This document shows, in pieces, positions 8,916-18,017 of a stretch of DNA of 64,000 bases. The position numbers were made by a program, and so were the translations under genes. The stretch is taken from NCBI RefSeq assembly GCF_904846705.1, contig NZ_CAJHBS010000009.1:44374-108373 (forward strand), given 5' to 3'. Each line of letters opens with the position of its first letter. Within the stretch, counting starts at the first letter, position 1. The notes under the pieces were generated by a model. It was given only the letters and a program-made list of their open reading frames with translations, made no database searches and was not told the origin of the DNA. This DNA comes from Psychrobacter sp. Pi2-52. Its GTDB lineage: Bacteria > Pseudomonadota > Gammaproteobacteria > Pseudomonadales > Moraxellaceae.

Positions 8916-8948
8916 CGTATATAGAATACGTGTTCAGTATATTGAACA
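8916..8948. promoter_or_regulatory. Candidate operator pair upstream of gabD
   Basis: CGTAT-N5-ATACG (8916-8930) is followed at once by TGTTCA-N6-TGAACA (8931-8948). Both are inverted repeats with arms of 5-6 bases, in the divergent spacer between the second IclR gene and gabD. IclR regulators often bind tandem or overlapping half-sites of this kind. The assignment to this regulator is inferred. Confidence 0.45.
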
Positions 8949-9030
8949 AAAAAACAATTATCAATCATTATCTCATGATTACTATTATATCCACTCTTAT
9001 AAACATACCTATATGACAAGGAGCGTCAAC

Positions 9031-10494
9031 ATGTCAAATACGCTACAGTTATCAAATCCAGACCTACTCAAACAATCTTGCTTTATCAAAGACGGCTGGC
9101 ATGCTGCTAGTGATGAAGCTGTACTTGATGTCAACAACCCTTTTGATGGCGAGCTCATTGGTACTGTACCCAGCCTGACCACAGAAGATGTCAACGAAGC
9201 CGTTGCTTATGCTCATGACGTCCAAGCAGATTGGGCAGCAAAAACAGCCAAAGAACGTGCAGAGTTATTGCAAAAATGGGCTGATCTAATCGATGCCAAT
9301 AAAGAAGATTTGGCTATTATCATGACCGCTGAGCAAGGCAAGCCGCTGACTGAGTCACGTGGTGAGGTAGGTTATGCCAACAGCTTTATCCGTTGGTTCG
9401 CCGAAGAAGGCAAACGCGTCTATGGTGATGTGATTCCTGCCAACAGCACACAGCTACGTCATGTCGTTCTTAAGCAGCCAGTTGGTGTTTGCGCCGCTAT
9501 CACGCCTTGGAATTTCCCAGCTGCGATGATCACGCGCAAAGTTGCTCCTGCACTAGCAGCAGGCTGTACGATTATCGTCAAACCTGCTACCGAGACACCT
9601 TACTCTGCATTGGCACTAGGTGTATTGGCAGAGCAAGCGGGTATTCCAGCTGGCGTCATTCAGGTCGTAACCGGTAAGTCTTCTGTCATCGGCGACATCC
9701 TAACGGGTGATGCACGCATCCATAAACTATCATTTACAGGCTCTACAGAAGTAGGCCGTACGCTGATGGCACAATGCGCGCCAACTATTAAGAAGCTATC
9801 GTTAGAGTTGGGTGGCAATGCGCCGTTTATCGTCTTTGATGATGCCGATCTAGAGAAAGCCGCTGCTGGTTTAATCGCTTCTAAATATCGTAATGCTGGT
9901 CAGACCTGTGTCTGTGCCAACCGCGTATACGTTCAAGACAGCATTAAAGATAAATTCTTAGATGTCTTTGTCAAAAAAGTCGCTGAATTAAAAGTAGGTA
10001 ACGGCTTAGAAGAAGGCGTAGATATCGGTCCTCTTATCAACAAAAAAGCGTTAGATAAAGTTCAAGCCTTGCTAAAAGACGCGCTAGATAAAGGCGCAAA
10101 ACTGGTCACTGGTGGTAGTGTCAATGACGCTTCAGAACTGACTTATAACCCAACGGTTATCACAGATATTAGTAGTGATATGGACATCGCTTCTGAAGAA
10201 ATCTTTGGACCAATTGCAACCATCTTTACCTTTAAAGACGAAGCAGAAGTTATCCGTGCTGCTAACGATACTATCTATGGCTTGGCCGCTTACTTCTATA
10301 GTAGCGACTATGCCCGCTCATGGCGCGTTACCGAAGGTCTTGAGTACGGCATCATCGGTCACAACACTGGTTTGATTTCTACAGAAGTTGCCCCATTTGG
10401 TGGTGTGAAGCAATCTGGCTTTGGCCGTGAAGGCTCAAAATATGGTATCGAAGACTATATCACGACCAAATACTGGTGCTCTGACATTACCTAA
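9031..10494 (+). CDS. gabD: NAD(P)-dependent succinate/glutarate-semialdehyde dehydrogenase
   Basis: This aldehyde dehydrogenase of 487 residues converts succinate semialdehyde to succinate (GabD) or glutarate semialdehyde to glutarate (DavD); the two activities are hard to separate by sequence. Visible signatures are ITPWNFPAAMITRKVAPALA, the catalytic Glu in KKLSLELGGNAPFIVFDDAD, and the catalytic Cys in NAGQTCVCANRVYVQ. The start at 9031 follows AAGGAG by seven bases; an ATG 18 bases upstream lacks this spacing. It lies in the same direction as gabT and the permease, which together form a transport, transaminate and oxidise route. Confidence 0.92.
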   Translation: MSNTLQLSNPDLLKQSCFIKDGWHAASDEAVLDVNNPFDGELIGTVPSLTTEDVNEAVAYAHDVQADWAAKTAKERAELLQKWADLIDANKEDLAIIMTAEQGKPLTESRGEVGYANSFIRWFAEEGKRVYGDVIPANSTQLRHVVLKQPVGVCAAITPWNFPAAMITRKVAPALAAGCTIIVKPATETPYSALALGVLAEQAGIPAGVIQVVTGKSSVIGDILTGDARIHKLSFTGSTEVGRTLMAQCAPTIKKLSLELGGNAPFIVFDDADLEKAAAGLIASKYRNAGQTCVCANRVYVQDSIKDKFLDVFVKKVAELKVGNGLEEGVDIGPLINKKALDKVQALLKDALDKGAKLVTGGSVNDASELTYNPTVITDISSDMDIASEEIFGPIATIFTFKDEAEVIRAANDTIYGLAAYFYSSDYARSWRVTEGLEYGIIGHNTGLISTEVAPFGGVKQSGFGREGSKYGIEDYITTKYWCSDIT

Positions 10495-10695
10495 TAGTTA
10501 TAACCTAATGAGTTGGCCTAATGGTTAGCAAAGTAACAATTAGCAAAGCATTAACTAGCGCAAGTTTTTAGATATCTATGGTGTTTTGGGTCAACCAAGC
10601 ACCATTTGATATCTACTAAGTACAAAGACAAACATCAAATAAACCGCCATTCACTAGATGGCACTTATGTTACGAACAAAGAAAAGGACATTCCC

Positions 10696-11958
10696 ATGAC
10701 GACTACCAATCAATCATTACTTGAGCGCCGCAAAGCTGTCTTACCAACAGGACTTGGGGTTGCCTTTCCTATCTTTGCAGAAAAAGCAAAGAACTCAGAA
10801 ATCTGGGACATCGAAGGCAAGCGCTATATCGACTTTGTCGGTGGTATCTCAGTATTGAACACCGGTCATAGCCATCCAAAAATCACCCAACGTGTCCATG
10901 AGCAGCTAGACAAATTTACGCATACTGCGGCGCAAATGATTAACTACGAATGCTATGTGGATTTGGCTGAAAAGCTATGCGAAAAAGCGCCTATCAGCGG
11001 CGATACTAAAGCGTTCTTTTTGACCACTGGCGCAGAAGCCGTTGAAAACTGCATCAAGATTGCTCGTGCTAAAACCCGTCGTCCAGGCGTGATCTCTTTT
11101 GTTGGTGGTTGGCATGGTCGTACCATGATGTGTATGAGCCTGACAGGCAAAGTATTGCCATACAAAAAGAACTTTGGCCCGATGCCAGGACCTGTGTTCC
11201 ATGCGTTGTTCCCTGCAGAAGAGTTGAACGTAACAGAAGCGCAAGCGCTACATAGCCTTGACATGATTTTCCAAGCAGATATCGATCCTAGTGAAGTGGC
11301 TGCAATGATCATTGAGCCAGTCCAAGGCGAGGGTGGTTTCCATCAGGTAACGCCTTCATTTGCTAAAGCGTTGCGCGAGATTTGTGATGAGCATGGCATC
11401 GTGCTTATTTTTGATGAAGTACAGTGTGGTTTCGCCAGAACCGGTACGTTGTTTGCAGGTGAACAGCTAGGGGTTGAGCCTGATCTAATGACTGCCGCGA
11501 AGAGTTTGGCTGGTGGTTATCCTATCTCTGCGGTCATTGGGCGTGCTGACATTATGGATGCGCCGCAAGTCGGTGGCTTGGGCGGTACTTACTCTGGTAA
11601 CCCATTGGCTTGTGTGGCGGCGCTTGCTGTTATGGAAGTTATTGAAGAAGAGAACTTACTTGAGCGTAGTGTGGTGATTGGTGATACCATCGCCGCGTTC
11701 TTAAAAGGCTTGAACCTAAGCAGTATCGGTCATATCCGTTATAAAGGCGCTATGCTAGCGTTTGAATTGATTGATAGCGAAGGCAAACCTGATGCCGCCG
11801 CTGCTGCCAATCTAAAAGCAAAATCATTTGAGCAAGGTTTGCTACTAGCGTCTTGTGGTATGTATGGCAATGCCATTCGTGTAATGGTGCCATTGACGGT
11901 TGAGGATGAAGTGCTACAAGAAGGCCTTGATATCATCAAAGGTATTCTAACGGCATAA
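10696..11958 (+). CDS. gabT: 4-aminobutyrate / 5-aminovalerate aminotransferase
   Basis: This class III PLP aminotransferase has 420 residues. Signatures are GGISVLNTGHSHPKI near the N terminus, LTTGAEAVENCIKIARAKT, EPVQGEGGFHQV, the DEVQCGFARTG segment with the PLP-binding Asp, and TAAKSLAGGYPISAVIGR with the Schiff-base Lys. It should transfer the amino group of GABA (or 5-aminovalerate, DavT) to 2-oxoglutarate, giving the semialdehyde used by the upstream dehydrogenase. The start at 10696 has AAAAGGA nearby; longer in-frame extensions lack a ribosome site. A 201-base spacer separates it from gabD. Confidence 0.92.
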   Translation: MTTTNQSLLERRKAVLPTGLGVAFPIFAEKAKNSEIWDIEGKRYIDFVGGISVLNTGHSHPKITQRVHEQLDKFTHTAAQMINYECYVDLAEKLCEKAPISGDTKAFFLTTGAEAVENCIKIARAKTRRPGVISFVGGWHGRTMMCMSLTGKVLPYKKNFGPMPGPVFHALFPAEELNVTEAQALHSLDMIFQADIDPSEVAAMIIEPVQGEGGFHQVTPSFAKALREICDEHGIVLIFDEVQCGFARTGTLFAGEQLGVEPDLMTAAKSLAGGYPISAVIGRADIMDAPQVGGLGGTYSGNPLACVAALAVMEVIEEENLLERSVVIGDTIAAFLKGLNLSSIGHIRYKGAMLAFELIDSEGKPDAAAAANLKAKSFEQGLLLASCGMYGNAIRVMVPLTVEDEVLQEGLDIIKGILTA

Positions 11959-12282
11959 GCAATACTGAGTGTCATTTACTTTAGCGATGGATCGCTTTTA
12001 ACCAAGCACAGCTAGTTCAAGTACCGATATTGGTTAAAAGATTGTATGAAAGATAACGGCAAGGTTGCCCTTATGACACTCGCTTTGAGTGAGTTTTTCA
12101 ACGGCGCCTTGCAAGTCAAGACGCCGTTTTTGTTTTTGCTGTTTGAATACTATACCGACGGCAAATACAAGTTTTTCGGCGACGCGACAGACACAACAAA
12201 CATGATGGGTATGATTCCATGAAACAAAAATAGTGTAACTGTAACAGGTTGACACGGATGACACACAGACAAGGAGTAAGTT
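11959..12282 (+). other. Intergenic region between gabT and the permease
   Basis: This 324-base spacer contains a terminator-like hairpin at 12100-12138 and a small CACTC/GAGTG hairpin just before it. Nothing else could be supported. A 76-residue open frame on the minus strand has no coding features that I recognise. Confidence 0.6.
12100..12138 (+). terminator. Terminator after gabT
   Basis: AACGGCGCCTTG and CAAGACGCCGTT form a 12-base stem with one mismatch and a 5-base loop, followed by TTTGTTTTTG. This would separate gabT transcription from the permease gene. Confidence 0.65.
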
Positions 12283-13725
12283 ATGTCTGAACTAAAGAAA
12301 TCGTTAGGAACGCTGGATATTATTGCATTAGCATTTGGTGCAATGGTTGGTTGGGGCTGGGTAGTGTTGGCAGGTGGTTGGATTTTATCTGCGGGTACGT
12401 GGGGCGCGATGTTGGCGTTCTTGATAGGCGGGCTAGCAGTGATACTGATCGGCGTGACTTATGCTGAGCTTGCTGCCTCTATGCCGATTACTGGTGGCGA
12501 GCATACCTATACGCATCGAGCGCTAGGGGTCAATGTCTCCTTTATTTGCTCGTGGAGTATTTTATTCGGTTACTTCTCAGTCGTCGCGTTCGAGGCGGTT
12601 GCCTTACCGACAGTCGTAGAATATTTCATTCCTAATTATAACCAAGGGTATCTTTGGACCATTGCTGGGTGGGATGTGTATGCCACTTGGGTGGGCGTCG
12701 GAATGCTGGGATCTGTCATCGTCACTTGGCTGAATATACGCGGCATGGAAGTCAGTGCTTGGTTCCAAAAAACGGCCGTATTGGGCATTTTATTCGTTGG
12801 TACGTTATTGTTCATCGGTGCGGTCTTGTTCAATCCCGAAACCTCAAACTCGATACAAGCGCCAGCATTCATTGGTGGGGTTGGCGGTATCATGGCAGTG
12901 ATTGTCATGGTGCCTTTTATGTTTGTCGGTTTTGATGTCATTCCACAAGCGGCAGAAGAGATTGATTTAACTCGGCCCAATATTGGCAAGTTTTTGATTG
13001 TCTCTATTGTGGTTGCCGTGCTGTGGTATGTGGGTATCGCTTGGAGCGTCGGCACGACTTTGCCACTTGTCCAAGCAGAGAACTCAACCCTCGCTACTGC
13101 TGATGCGATGACCAATGCGTGGCAAGGTAAGTGGGCAGGTATCTTACTGGTTATCGGTGGTGTGCTGGGTATTTTATCAAGCTGGAATGCATTTCTTATC
13201 GGTGGTAGTCGCCTGTTGTACGCGATGTCAAAAGCACATATGTTGCCAGCGTTTTTGGGCAAATTGCATCCAAAATACAATACGCCATCAAATGCTATCT
13301 TATTGATTGGTGGTTTGGCGACGTTAGCACCATTATTTGGTCGTAAAATGCTGGTTTGGATCGTAGATGCAGGTGGTTTTGGCATCGTCATTGCTTATAC
13401 CTGTGTGGCGATATCATTCTTAGTATTACGCTATCGTGAGCCTGATATGGTACGTCCATTCAAAATACCCGCAGGTAAACTGGTCGGTATGGTCACGATT
13501 GCGCTCAGCATTGGTATGTTGATGCTGTATATGCCAGGTATGCCATCGGCACTGACACCAATCGAGTGGTGGATTTTCTTTGGCTGGACTGTCTTGGGCA
13601 TCGTGTTATATGGCTATGCGAGAGTGAAATATCCGGGTATTAGTGAGGCAATCATGGCAGAAGAGCTGCGTGAATTAAAAATCGTCAATCAGTTGTGGTT
13701 AAAAGACAATCCTCCCAAACGTTAA
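12283..13725 (+). CDS. APC family amino acid permease
   Basis: The 480-residue integral membrane protein has about 12 hydrophobic segments. The first reads DIIALAFGAMVGWGWVVLAG, which contains the glycine-rich unwound helix 1 typical of the APC superfamily; the tail is charged and cytosolic. It shares direction with gabD and gabT, so it probably imports GABA, 5-aminovalerate or a related amino acid. The exact substrate cannot be read from sequence. The ATG has AAGGAG seven bases upstream. A strong terminator follows. Confidence 0.85.
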   Translation: MSELKKSLGTLDIIALAFGAMVGWGWVVLAGGWILSAGTWGAMLAFLIGGLAVILIGVTYAELAASMPITGGEHTYTHRALGVNVSFICSWSILFGYFSVVAFEAVALPTVVEYFIPNYNQGYLWTIAGWDVYATWVGVGMLGSVIVTWLNIRGMEVSAWFQKTAVLGILFVGTLLFIGAVLFNPETSNSIQAPAFIGGVGGIMAVIVMVPFMFVGFDVIPQAAEEIDLTRPNIGKFLIVSIVVAVLWYVGIAWSVGTTLPLVQAENSTLATADAMTNAWQGKWAGILLVIGGVLGILSSWNAFLIGGSRLLYAMSKAHMLPAFLGKLHPKYNTPSNAILLIGGLATLAPLFGRKMLVWIVDAGGFGIVIAYTCVAISFLVLRYREPDMVRPFKIPAGKLVGMVTIALSIGMLMLYMPGMPSALTPIEWWIFFGWTVLGIVLYGYARVKYPGISEAIMAEELRELKIVNQLWLKDNPPKR

Positions 13726-13764
13726 GCTTGTCGAGCAGAACTTTTAGCCAAATCATCCTTCAAA

Positions 13765-13795
13765 AAAAGGCCTAACATTCAATGTTAGGCCTTTT
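13765..13795. terminator. Bidirectional terminator
   Basis: AAAAGGCCTAACATT and AATGTTAGGCCTTTT form a near-continuous 15-base palindrome between the convergent permease and semialdehyde dehydrogenase genes. Confidence 0.85.
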
Positions 13796-13820
13796 GCTAT
13801 TCTAGAAACCACGCTATTGA

Positions 13821-15194
13821 TTAAGACTTATCACGAATCAACTTATAGTTTAAGAACTCAGTGATGCCAAGGGTGCCAAGCTCACGGCCAAAGCCTGAAC
13901 GTTTGACGCCGCCAAATGGGGTATTGGCTTCGGTACCAGACGGCGCGTTGATAGTGACCATGCCCACTTCTAATTTATCAGCAATTTCAGCAGCTAGGGC
14001 AGCATCTTGCGTTTGGATAGAAGCACCAAGACCAAAAGGCACATCATTAGCAATCTTGATAGCGTGATCGACATCACGAGCCTTGTAGACGACAGCGACA
14101 GGACCAAACAACTCTTCACGGTAGACATCCATTGATTCAGTGACATCTGTTAGTACCGCAGGTTTGAACCATGCACCAGGCTTATCTTTTTCCATGCCGC
14201 CTTCTACCAATACTGTCGCACCTGCTTGGATAGCACTGTCTAGCTGCGCTTGCAAGTTGACCGCAGCGGCTTTTGATGACATTGGGCCAATAAACGTATC
14301 TTCCTTAAGCGGGTCGGCCAAAGTCATGTTACTGACCGCATTGGTAAAGCCTTCAACGAATTTATCATAGACTGATTCGATAACGATTAGACGCTTAGCA
14401 GCATTACAGGCTTGTCCAGTATTACCAAAACGACCAGAGATAGCGCCTTGTATCGCTTGCTCAATATCGGCATCGGCTGCAACGATAAAGGCATCGGAGC
14501 CGCCAAGCTCCAACACGACTTTTTTGAGTGCGCCGCCTGCTTCTTTTGCGACGGCTTGTCCAGCGCGCTCAGAGCCAGTGAGTGAGATACCTTGTACACG
14601 CTTGTCATGAATAATAGTCGCTGCCTGCTCGTTAGTGGCAAAGATATTGTTATAAACACCTTTAGGTACGCCGACCTCTTTGAACATATCAGCGATAACT
14701 TCTGCAGTCTTAGGGCATTGAGGCGCGTGCTTTAAGATAATAGTATTACCTGCCATAAAGTTTGGCGCGACAAAACGGGCCACTTGATAATGCGGATAAT
14801 TCCACGGCATGATACCGAGTAGAACGCCAACAGGACGTTTTTCTACCGAAGCTGATCCTGAGTCAACGTCAATGGTATTCGGCGCGAGTAGCTGCTCAGC
14901 ATTGTCTGCATAGTAACGATAGATCTCAGCGACCAGACCGATTTCACCCTTGGCTTGTGCAACGGGTTTACCCATCTCACCCGCCACGATACGAGCCAGC
15001 TCGTCTTGACGTTCCAGATAGCTATCGGCAATTTTATGCAGTAGTGCACTGCGCTCACTCAATGAGACTTGACGCCAGTCTTGATAGGCGTTGTCAGCCT
15101 GCTCGATGACTTGCTGGATGTCTTGTTCAGTGGCGGTAGGGTAAGTGGCTTCTAGTTCGCCAGTGGCTGGATTGTTGATTTGATAATCGCTCAT
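13821..15194 (-). CDS. Succinate-semialdehyde dehydrogenase, short Sad/YneI type
   Basis: The 457-residue aldehyde dehydrogenase carries GIMPWNYPHYQVARFVAPNF, KKVVLELGGSDAFIVAADAD (catalytic Glu) and GNTGQACNAAKRLIVIE (catalytic Cys). Its length and start (YQINNPATGE) fit the short semialdehyde dehydrogenases such as E. coli Sad, unlike the longer GabD-type enzyme at 9031-10494. It may handle succinate semialdehyde while the other handles glutarate semialdehyde, or the two may be redundant. It has AAGGA eight bases before the ATG. It converges on the permease gene and is transcribed separately. Confidence 0.9.
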   Translation of the reverse strand: MSDYQINNPATGELEATYPTATEQDIQQVIEQADNAYQDWRQVSLSERSALLHKIADSYLERQDELARIVAGEMGKPVAQAKGEIGLVAEIYRYYADNAEQLLAPNTIDVDSGSASVEKRPVGVLLGIMPWNYPHYQVARFVAPNFMAGNTIILKHAPQCPKTAEVIADMFKEVGVPKGVYNNIFATNEQAATIIHDKRVQGISLTGSERAGQAVAKEAGGALKKVVLELGGSDAFIVAADADIEQAIQGAISGRFGNTGQACNAAKRLIVIESVYDKFVEGFTNAVSNMTLADPLKEDTFIGPMSSKAAAVNLQAQLDSAIQAGATVLVEGGMEKDKPGAWFKPAVLTDVTESMDVYREELFGPVAVVYKARDVDHAIKIANDVPFGLGASIQTQDAALAAEIADKLEVGMVTINAPSGTEANTPFGGVKRSGFGRELGTLGITEFLNYKLIRDKS

Positions 15195-15314
15195 ATTTTT
15201 TCCTTATTTTTAGCGTGTTTTTGGGTTTAAAATCCATTTTTGGGTTTATGCTTATACTTTCAGTTGCTAATAAGTGCGATTTATTATGGTTCATTCTATG
15301 CCAAGCGGCGTGTT

Positions 15315-15560
15315 TTAGAGTGACGCTTTGGTTACAGGTTGTTGCTGGGTAATACAATGAATATTACCGCCGCCATAGACAATCTCTTTTGTGCGTACTC
15401 CCACTACTTGATGCTGCGGAAAGATTTTTTCAAGCTGCTCGATGGCGAGTGCATCATTTATATCATCATATTGCGGTACGATGACCGCGTCATTACAAAT
15501 CAAAAAGTTGGCATAGGAGGCGATACAAACATCACCCGTTAGGCGAGGTTTGGCATCATG
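15315..15560 (-). pseudogene. aguA: 3' remnant of agmatine deiminase
   Basis: Reading minus, the frame gives GDVCIASYANFLICNDAVIV, then PQYDDINDALAIEQLEKIF and EIVYGGGNIHCITQQQP before a TAA. This matches the C-terminal end of agmatine deiminase (AguA), including the GGGNIHCITQQ segment that carries the catalytic Cys. The N-terminal three quarters are absent: upstream, the frame runs into the end of the glycosyltransferase gene on the same strand. It is therefore a truncated gene, probably left after a deletion whose joint lies near 15560-15577. An ATG at 15503 could give a 62-residue peptide but would not make a working enzyme. Confidence 0.85.
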
Positions 15561-15574
15561 AGATTGATGAGTGT

Positions 15575-16906
15575 TTACAGTGGTTGATTGTCTTCAGTTG
15601 TTTCTGTCGTATCTACATTATCCGTTGTCTTCGATTTTTCTTTGGTTAGCTTTATTTTTGGATTTTTAGCAACAGGCTCAATATTTTTCACAGCGACGTT
15701 AAGGGCAGGTTTAGACGCTTTTTTCAGACTGCGTTTGATCCGTCGAACTGCGATAGCATCTGCTTCTGCTTGTTCTTCGGCAAGCGCCGCATCATGTAAG
15801 CTTTGATATACTTCAAGCGTCTTTTCAATCATTTCACGCATGGTGAATTTGTTGGTCATTTCAGGGCGCGTCACACTCTCTAGCTGATTTCTAACCGCTT
15901 TACAAAGCGCATTGGCATTGTACTTTTTTACCAATCCTTGCGGGTAGAGCGGTTGTAAAATCTCGCTAAAGGCAGCTTGATCCCATCCAATGACTGGCGT
16001 ACCTAGATGTATGGCTTGTAGGGCATTGATACCGATTGACTCGGGCTCATTGGCAAGTGCCATGACAATATTGGCCGCCGATAGCCATTCTCGCATATCA
16101 TTACGCTTGCTACCCACATAGGTAATGCGCTCCGCCAGTCCCAAGCTATTGGTACGTTGACGAAAATCTTCATGAGCGACATCGCCGTCTTTATAGTCTT
16201 CATCCATAATAATGACGTGAATATTGGGGAACTGCTCTTGCAGGTTACCCAAGATATCTATCAGCCACTCTTGCCCGTACTCGTTACCGATTACGGTTGG
16301 GAATACGAGCCATTTTTTGTGCTCAAGCTCAGGGTATTCAGCAAAGGTATGACGTAACCAATAGACCGAAGGATTATGACGATAAGGGTAGCGCCGAGTA
16401 TCGACACCGCGATAGATACGCGTGATGACTTTGGGATCTACGTCTTCGATGCGCAGTCCTTTTTTTAAGTATTGCGTGACGCTATCAGATACGGTGATTA
16501 TCGTATCAACATTGAGTAGGGCTTGAGAGTACTTATTAATAGGATAAAACCCATACATGGTCGAGACCAGTTTGGGAAAACGTCTAACGCGAGCACGGCG
16601 CAATGCCAAATGCAATATCCATGCAGGGGTACGCGAATGCACATGAATGACATCGGGCTCGTACTTTTCTATCAAATGCCGTAGGGCAGAGACTTGCAAT
16701 AGCGATAGCCAAGACTTTTTATTCACATGTAGCTGATGGTAAATATTGCCATCACGTTTGAGACGTCTAACCAAGTCGTTGTCTTCATCGGCACTAGAGA
16801 CAATGATAGAGGTATGCTCATTTTTGACCAATGCTCGCCCAAGATGAAAAATGCCGCGCTCGGATTCATCATGCTTTAGAGACGACAGTAAGCGCATAAC
16901 TTTCAT
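15575..16906 (-). CDS. GT4 family glycosyltransferase
   Basis: The protein of about 443 residues has two Rossmann-like halves typical of GT-B glycosyltransferases. The N-terminal half contains PDVIHVHSRTPAWILHLALR; the C-terminal half contains EPESIGINALQAIHLGTPVIG, a GT4 nucleotide-sugar motif with the conserved E-x7-E spacing shifted. It probably adds a sugar in capsule, LPS or another surface glycan, although no other glycan genes are adjacent. The last 60 or so residues are a Lys/Ala-rich then Thr/Glu-rich tail (RRIKRSLKKASKPALN) that looks disordered. I chose the ATG at 16906 (MKVMRLLSSL); a GTG at 16921 would add five residues, and neither has a strong ribosome site. Confidence 0.8.
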   Translation of the reverse strand: MKVMRLLSSLKHDESERGIFHLGRALVKNEHTSIIVSSADEDNDLVRRLKRDGNIYHQLHVNKKSWLSLLQVSALRHLIEKYEPDVIHVHSRTPAWILHLALRRARVRRFPKLVSTMYGFYPINKYSQALLNVDTIITVSDSVTQYLKKGLRIEDVDPKVITRIYRGVDTRRYPYRHNPSVYWLRHTFAEYPELEHKKWLVFPTVIGNEYGQEWLIDILGNLQEQFPNIHVIIMDEDYKDGDVAHEDFRQRTNSLGLAERITYVGSKRNDMREWLSAANIVMALANEPESIGINALQAIHLGTPVIGWDQAAFSEILQPLYPQGLVKKYNANALCKAVRNQLESVTRPEMTNKFTMREMIEKTLEVYQSLHDAALAEEQAEADAIAVRRIKRSLKKASKPALNVAVKNIEPVAKNPKIKLTKEKSKTTDNVDTTETTEDNQPL

Positions 16907-17056
16907 AATAGCGTTGGTCACCAGTTAGTAATATCAATTTGCTATTGTCAGTTAAAAGCGATTAAAACTCAACCATCAAGATAAAAAGATGAGGTCAGAT
17001 AGGTATTTTTTAGACTATATAAGCGTAAGACATGGATTAATAAACACCAAAAGCCA

Positions 17057-17929
17057 TTAGCGTCGTTTTTGTAAATGCTCAGCATTGGGCAGTACTTGTT
17101 TTTCACTCAAGTATTTCCAGTAGCGCTGCGGGAGATATTGCTTATGCAGCTTAGGATTTTTGCGCTCTTTGATATTGACGTTGGTAAAGTAACCTTGCCA
17201 GAACTTTTGATAGCGTTGCTCATCAGGACTATGGATGCTGGCAGGATTGCGTAGTACCGCATCATCGAGATCAGTAATGGTTTGCAGCTTTGCTGGACGT
17301 GATGGCGTGCTATTACTTTTATCATAATAGATACCGTAGCCCCGAGTCAGATCATAGATTGCCCAATGTTGATCCTGATAACGCTGCCGAAAGTGCTCTC
17401 CGATGAGTGGCAGTACATTAAAATCAGGATCTACACGTGCAAAATAAATATCATCAGTTGTATGCTCAAAACGTACAAATGCTTCCATACGATGTTTTTC
17501 ACGGCCAACCGATTTGACCGTCTGCACCAGCTCAAGCACGTCCAAATTACCCAAATCCTGCATGATTTGACGATTGGGATAGTCGATGGCGTATTTGACC
17601 ACGCGGAACAATGTCGTACCGATATCGTCCTTCTCTGATAAAAATCCCCACAAGATATTTCGCATGCCTGAGCGACCCAATAAGGTATTTAATTTGACCA
17701 ACACACGCTCGGCTTTATCCTCATCAGTTGCCACGCTAGTCGCCTGAGCGATGAGTGATGGTACATAGCAATCTTGAGCGGTGAGCTTTAGTGACATATC
17801 GTTTTGTAGACGATTGGCATAGACATAAAACACAGCACTCAGCCAACCTTCAAAGCTAGGCTCATACAGTACAATGCTAGGCGTCAATTGACCGACAGCG
17901 TAAGAGTCATTTTGCACAAGTGCTGACAT
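17057..17929 (-). CDS. DUF4130 putative DNA repair/metabolism protein (TIGR03915 type)
   Basis: The 290-residue protein has the marks of the TIGR03915/DUF4130 family: VLYEPSFEGWLSAVFYVY near the N terminus, VGREKHRMEAFVRF in the middle, and KERKNPKLHKQYLPQRYWKY near the end. The family is linked to DNA repair because it sits beside a radical-SAM partner or is fused to a uracil-DNA-glycosylase-like domain in other bacteria; its own activity is unknown. Here the radical-SAM gene is immediately upstream on the same strand, 88 bases away, consistent with an operon. AGGA lies about seven bases before the ATG. Confidence 0.85.
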   Translation of the reverse strand: MSALVQNDSYAVGQLTPSIVLYEPSFEGWLSAVFYVYANRLQNDMSLKLTAQDCYVPSLIAQATSVATDEDKAERVLVKLNTLLGRSGMRNILWGFLSEKDDIGTTLFRVVKYAIDYPNRQIMQDLGNLDVLELVQTVKSVGREKHRMEAFVRFEHTTDDIYFARVDPDFNVLPLIGEHFRQRYQDQHWAIYDLTRGYGIYYDKSNSTPSRPAKLQTITDLDDAVLRNPASIHSPDEQRYQKFWQGYFTNVNIKERKNPKLHKQYLPQRYWKYLSEKQVLPNAEHLQKRR

Positions 17930-18017
17930 GGTTTGTCCTAAGTGTTTATCGTAAATAACTATTATAAATACAATAGCGAGATAGCAGGTTTTTTAACACA
18001 TGCTATCTAGAGCCATT

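Noticed and set aside
12034..12264. 76-codon minus-strand frame in the gabT-permease spacer
   Set aside because: It spans the gabT terminator hairpin and shows no coding features; treated as chance.
12636..13391. Long open frame (251 codons) on the minus strand
   Set aside because: It lies wholly antisense to the APC permease, whose membrane segments are clear; its translation has no recognisable motif and it is a codon-bias shadow.
17979..18008. Inverted repeat AGATAGCA/TGCTATCT as a terminator after the radical-SAM gene
   Set aside because: The stem is only 8 bp with a 14-base loop and no T-run on the minus strand, and the next gene appears to be in the same operon.
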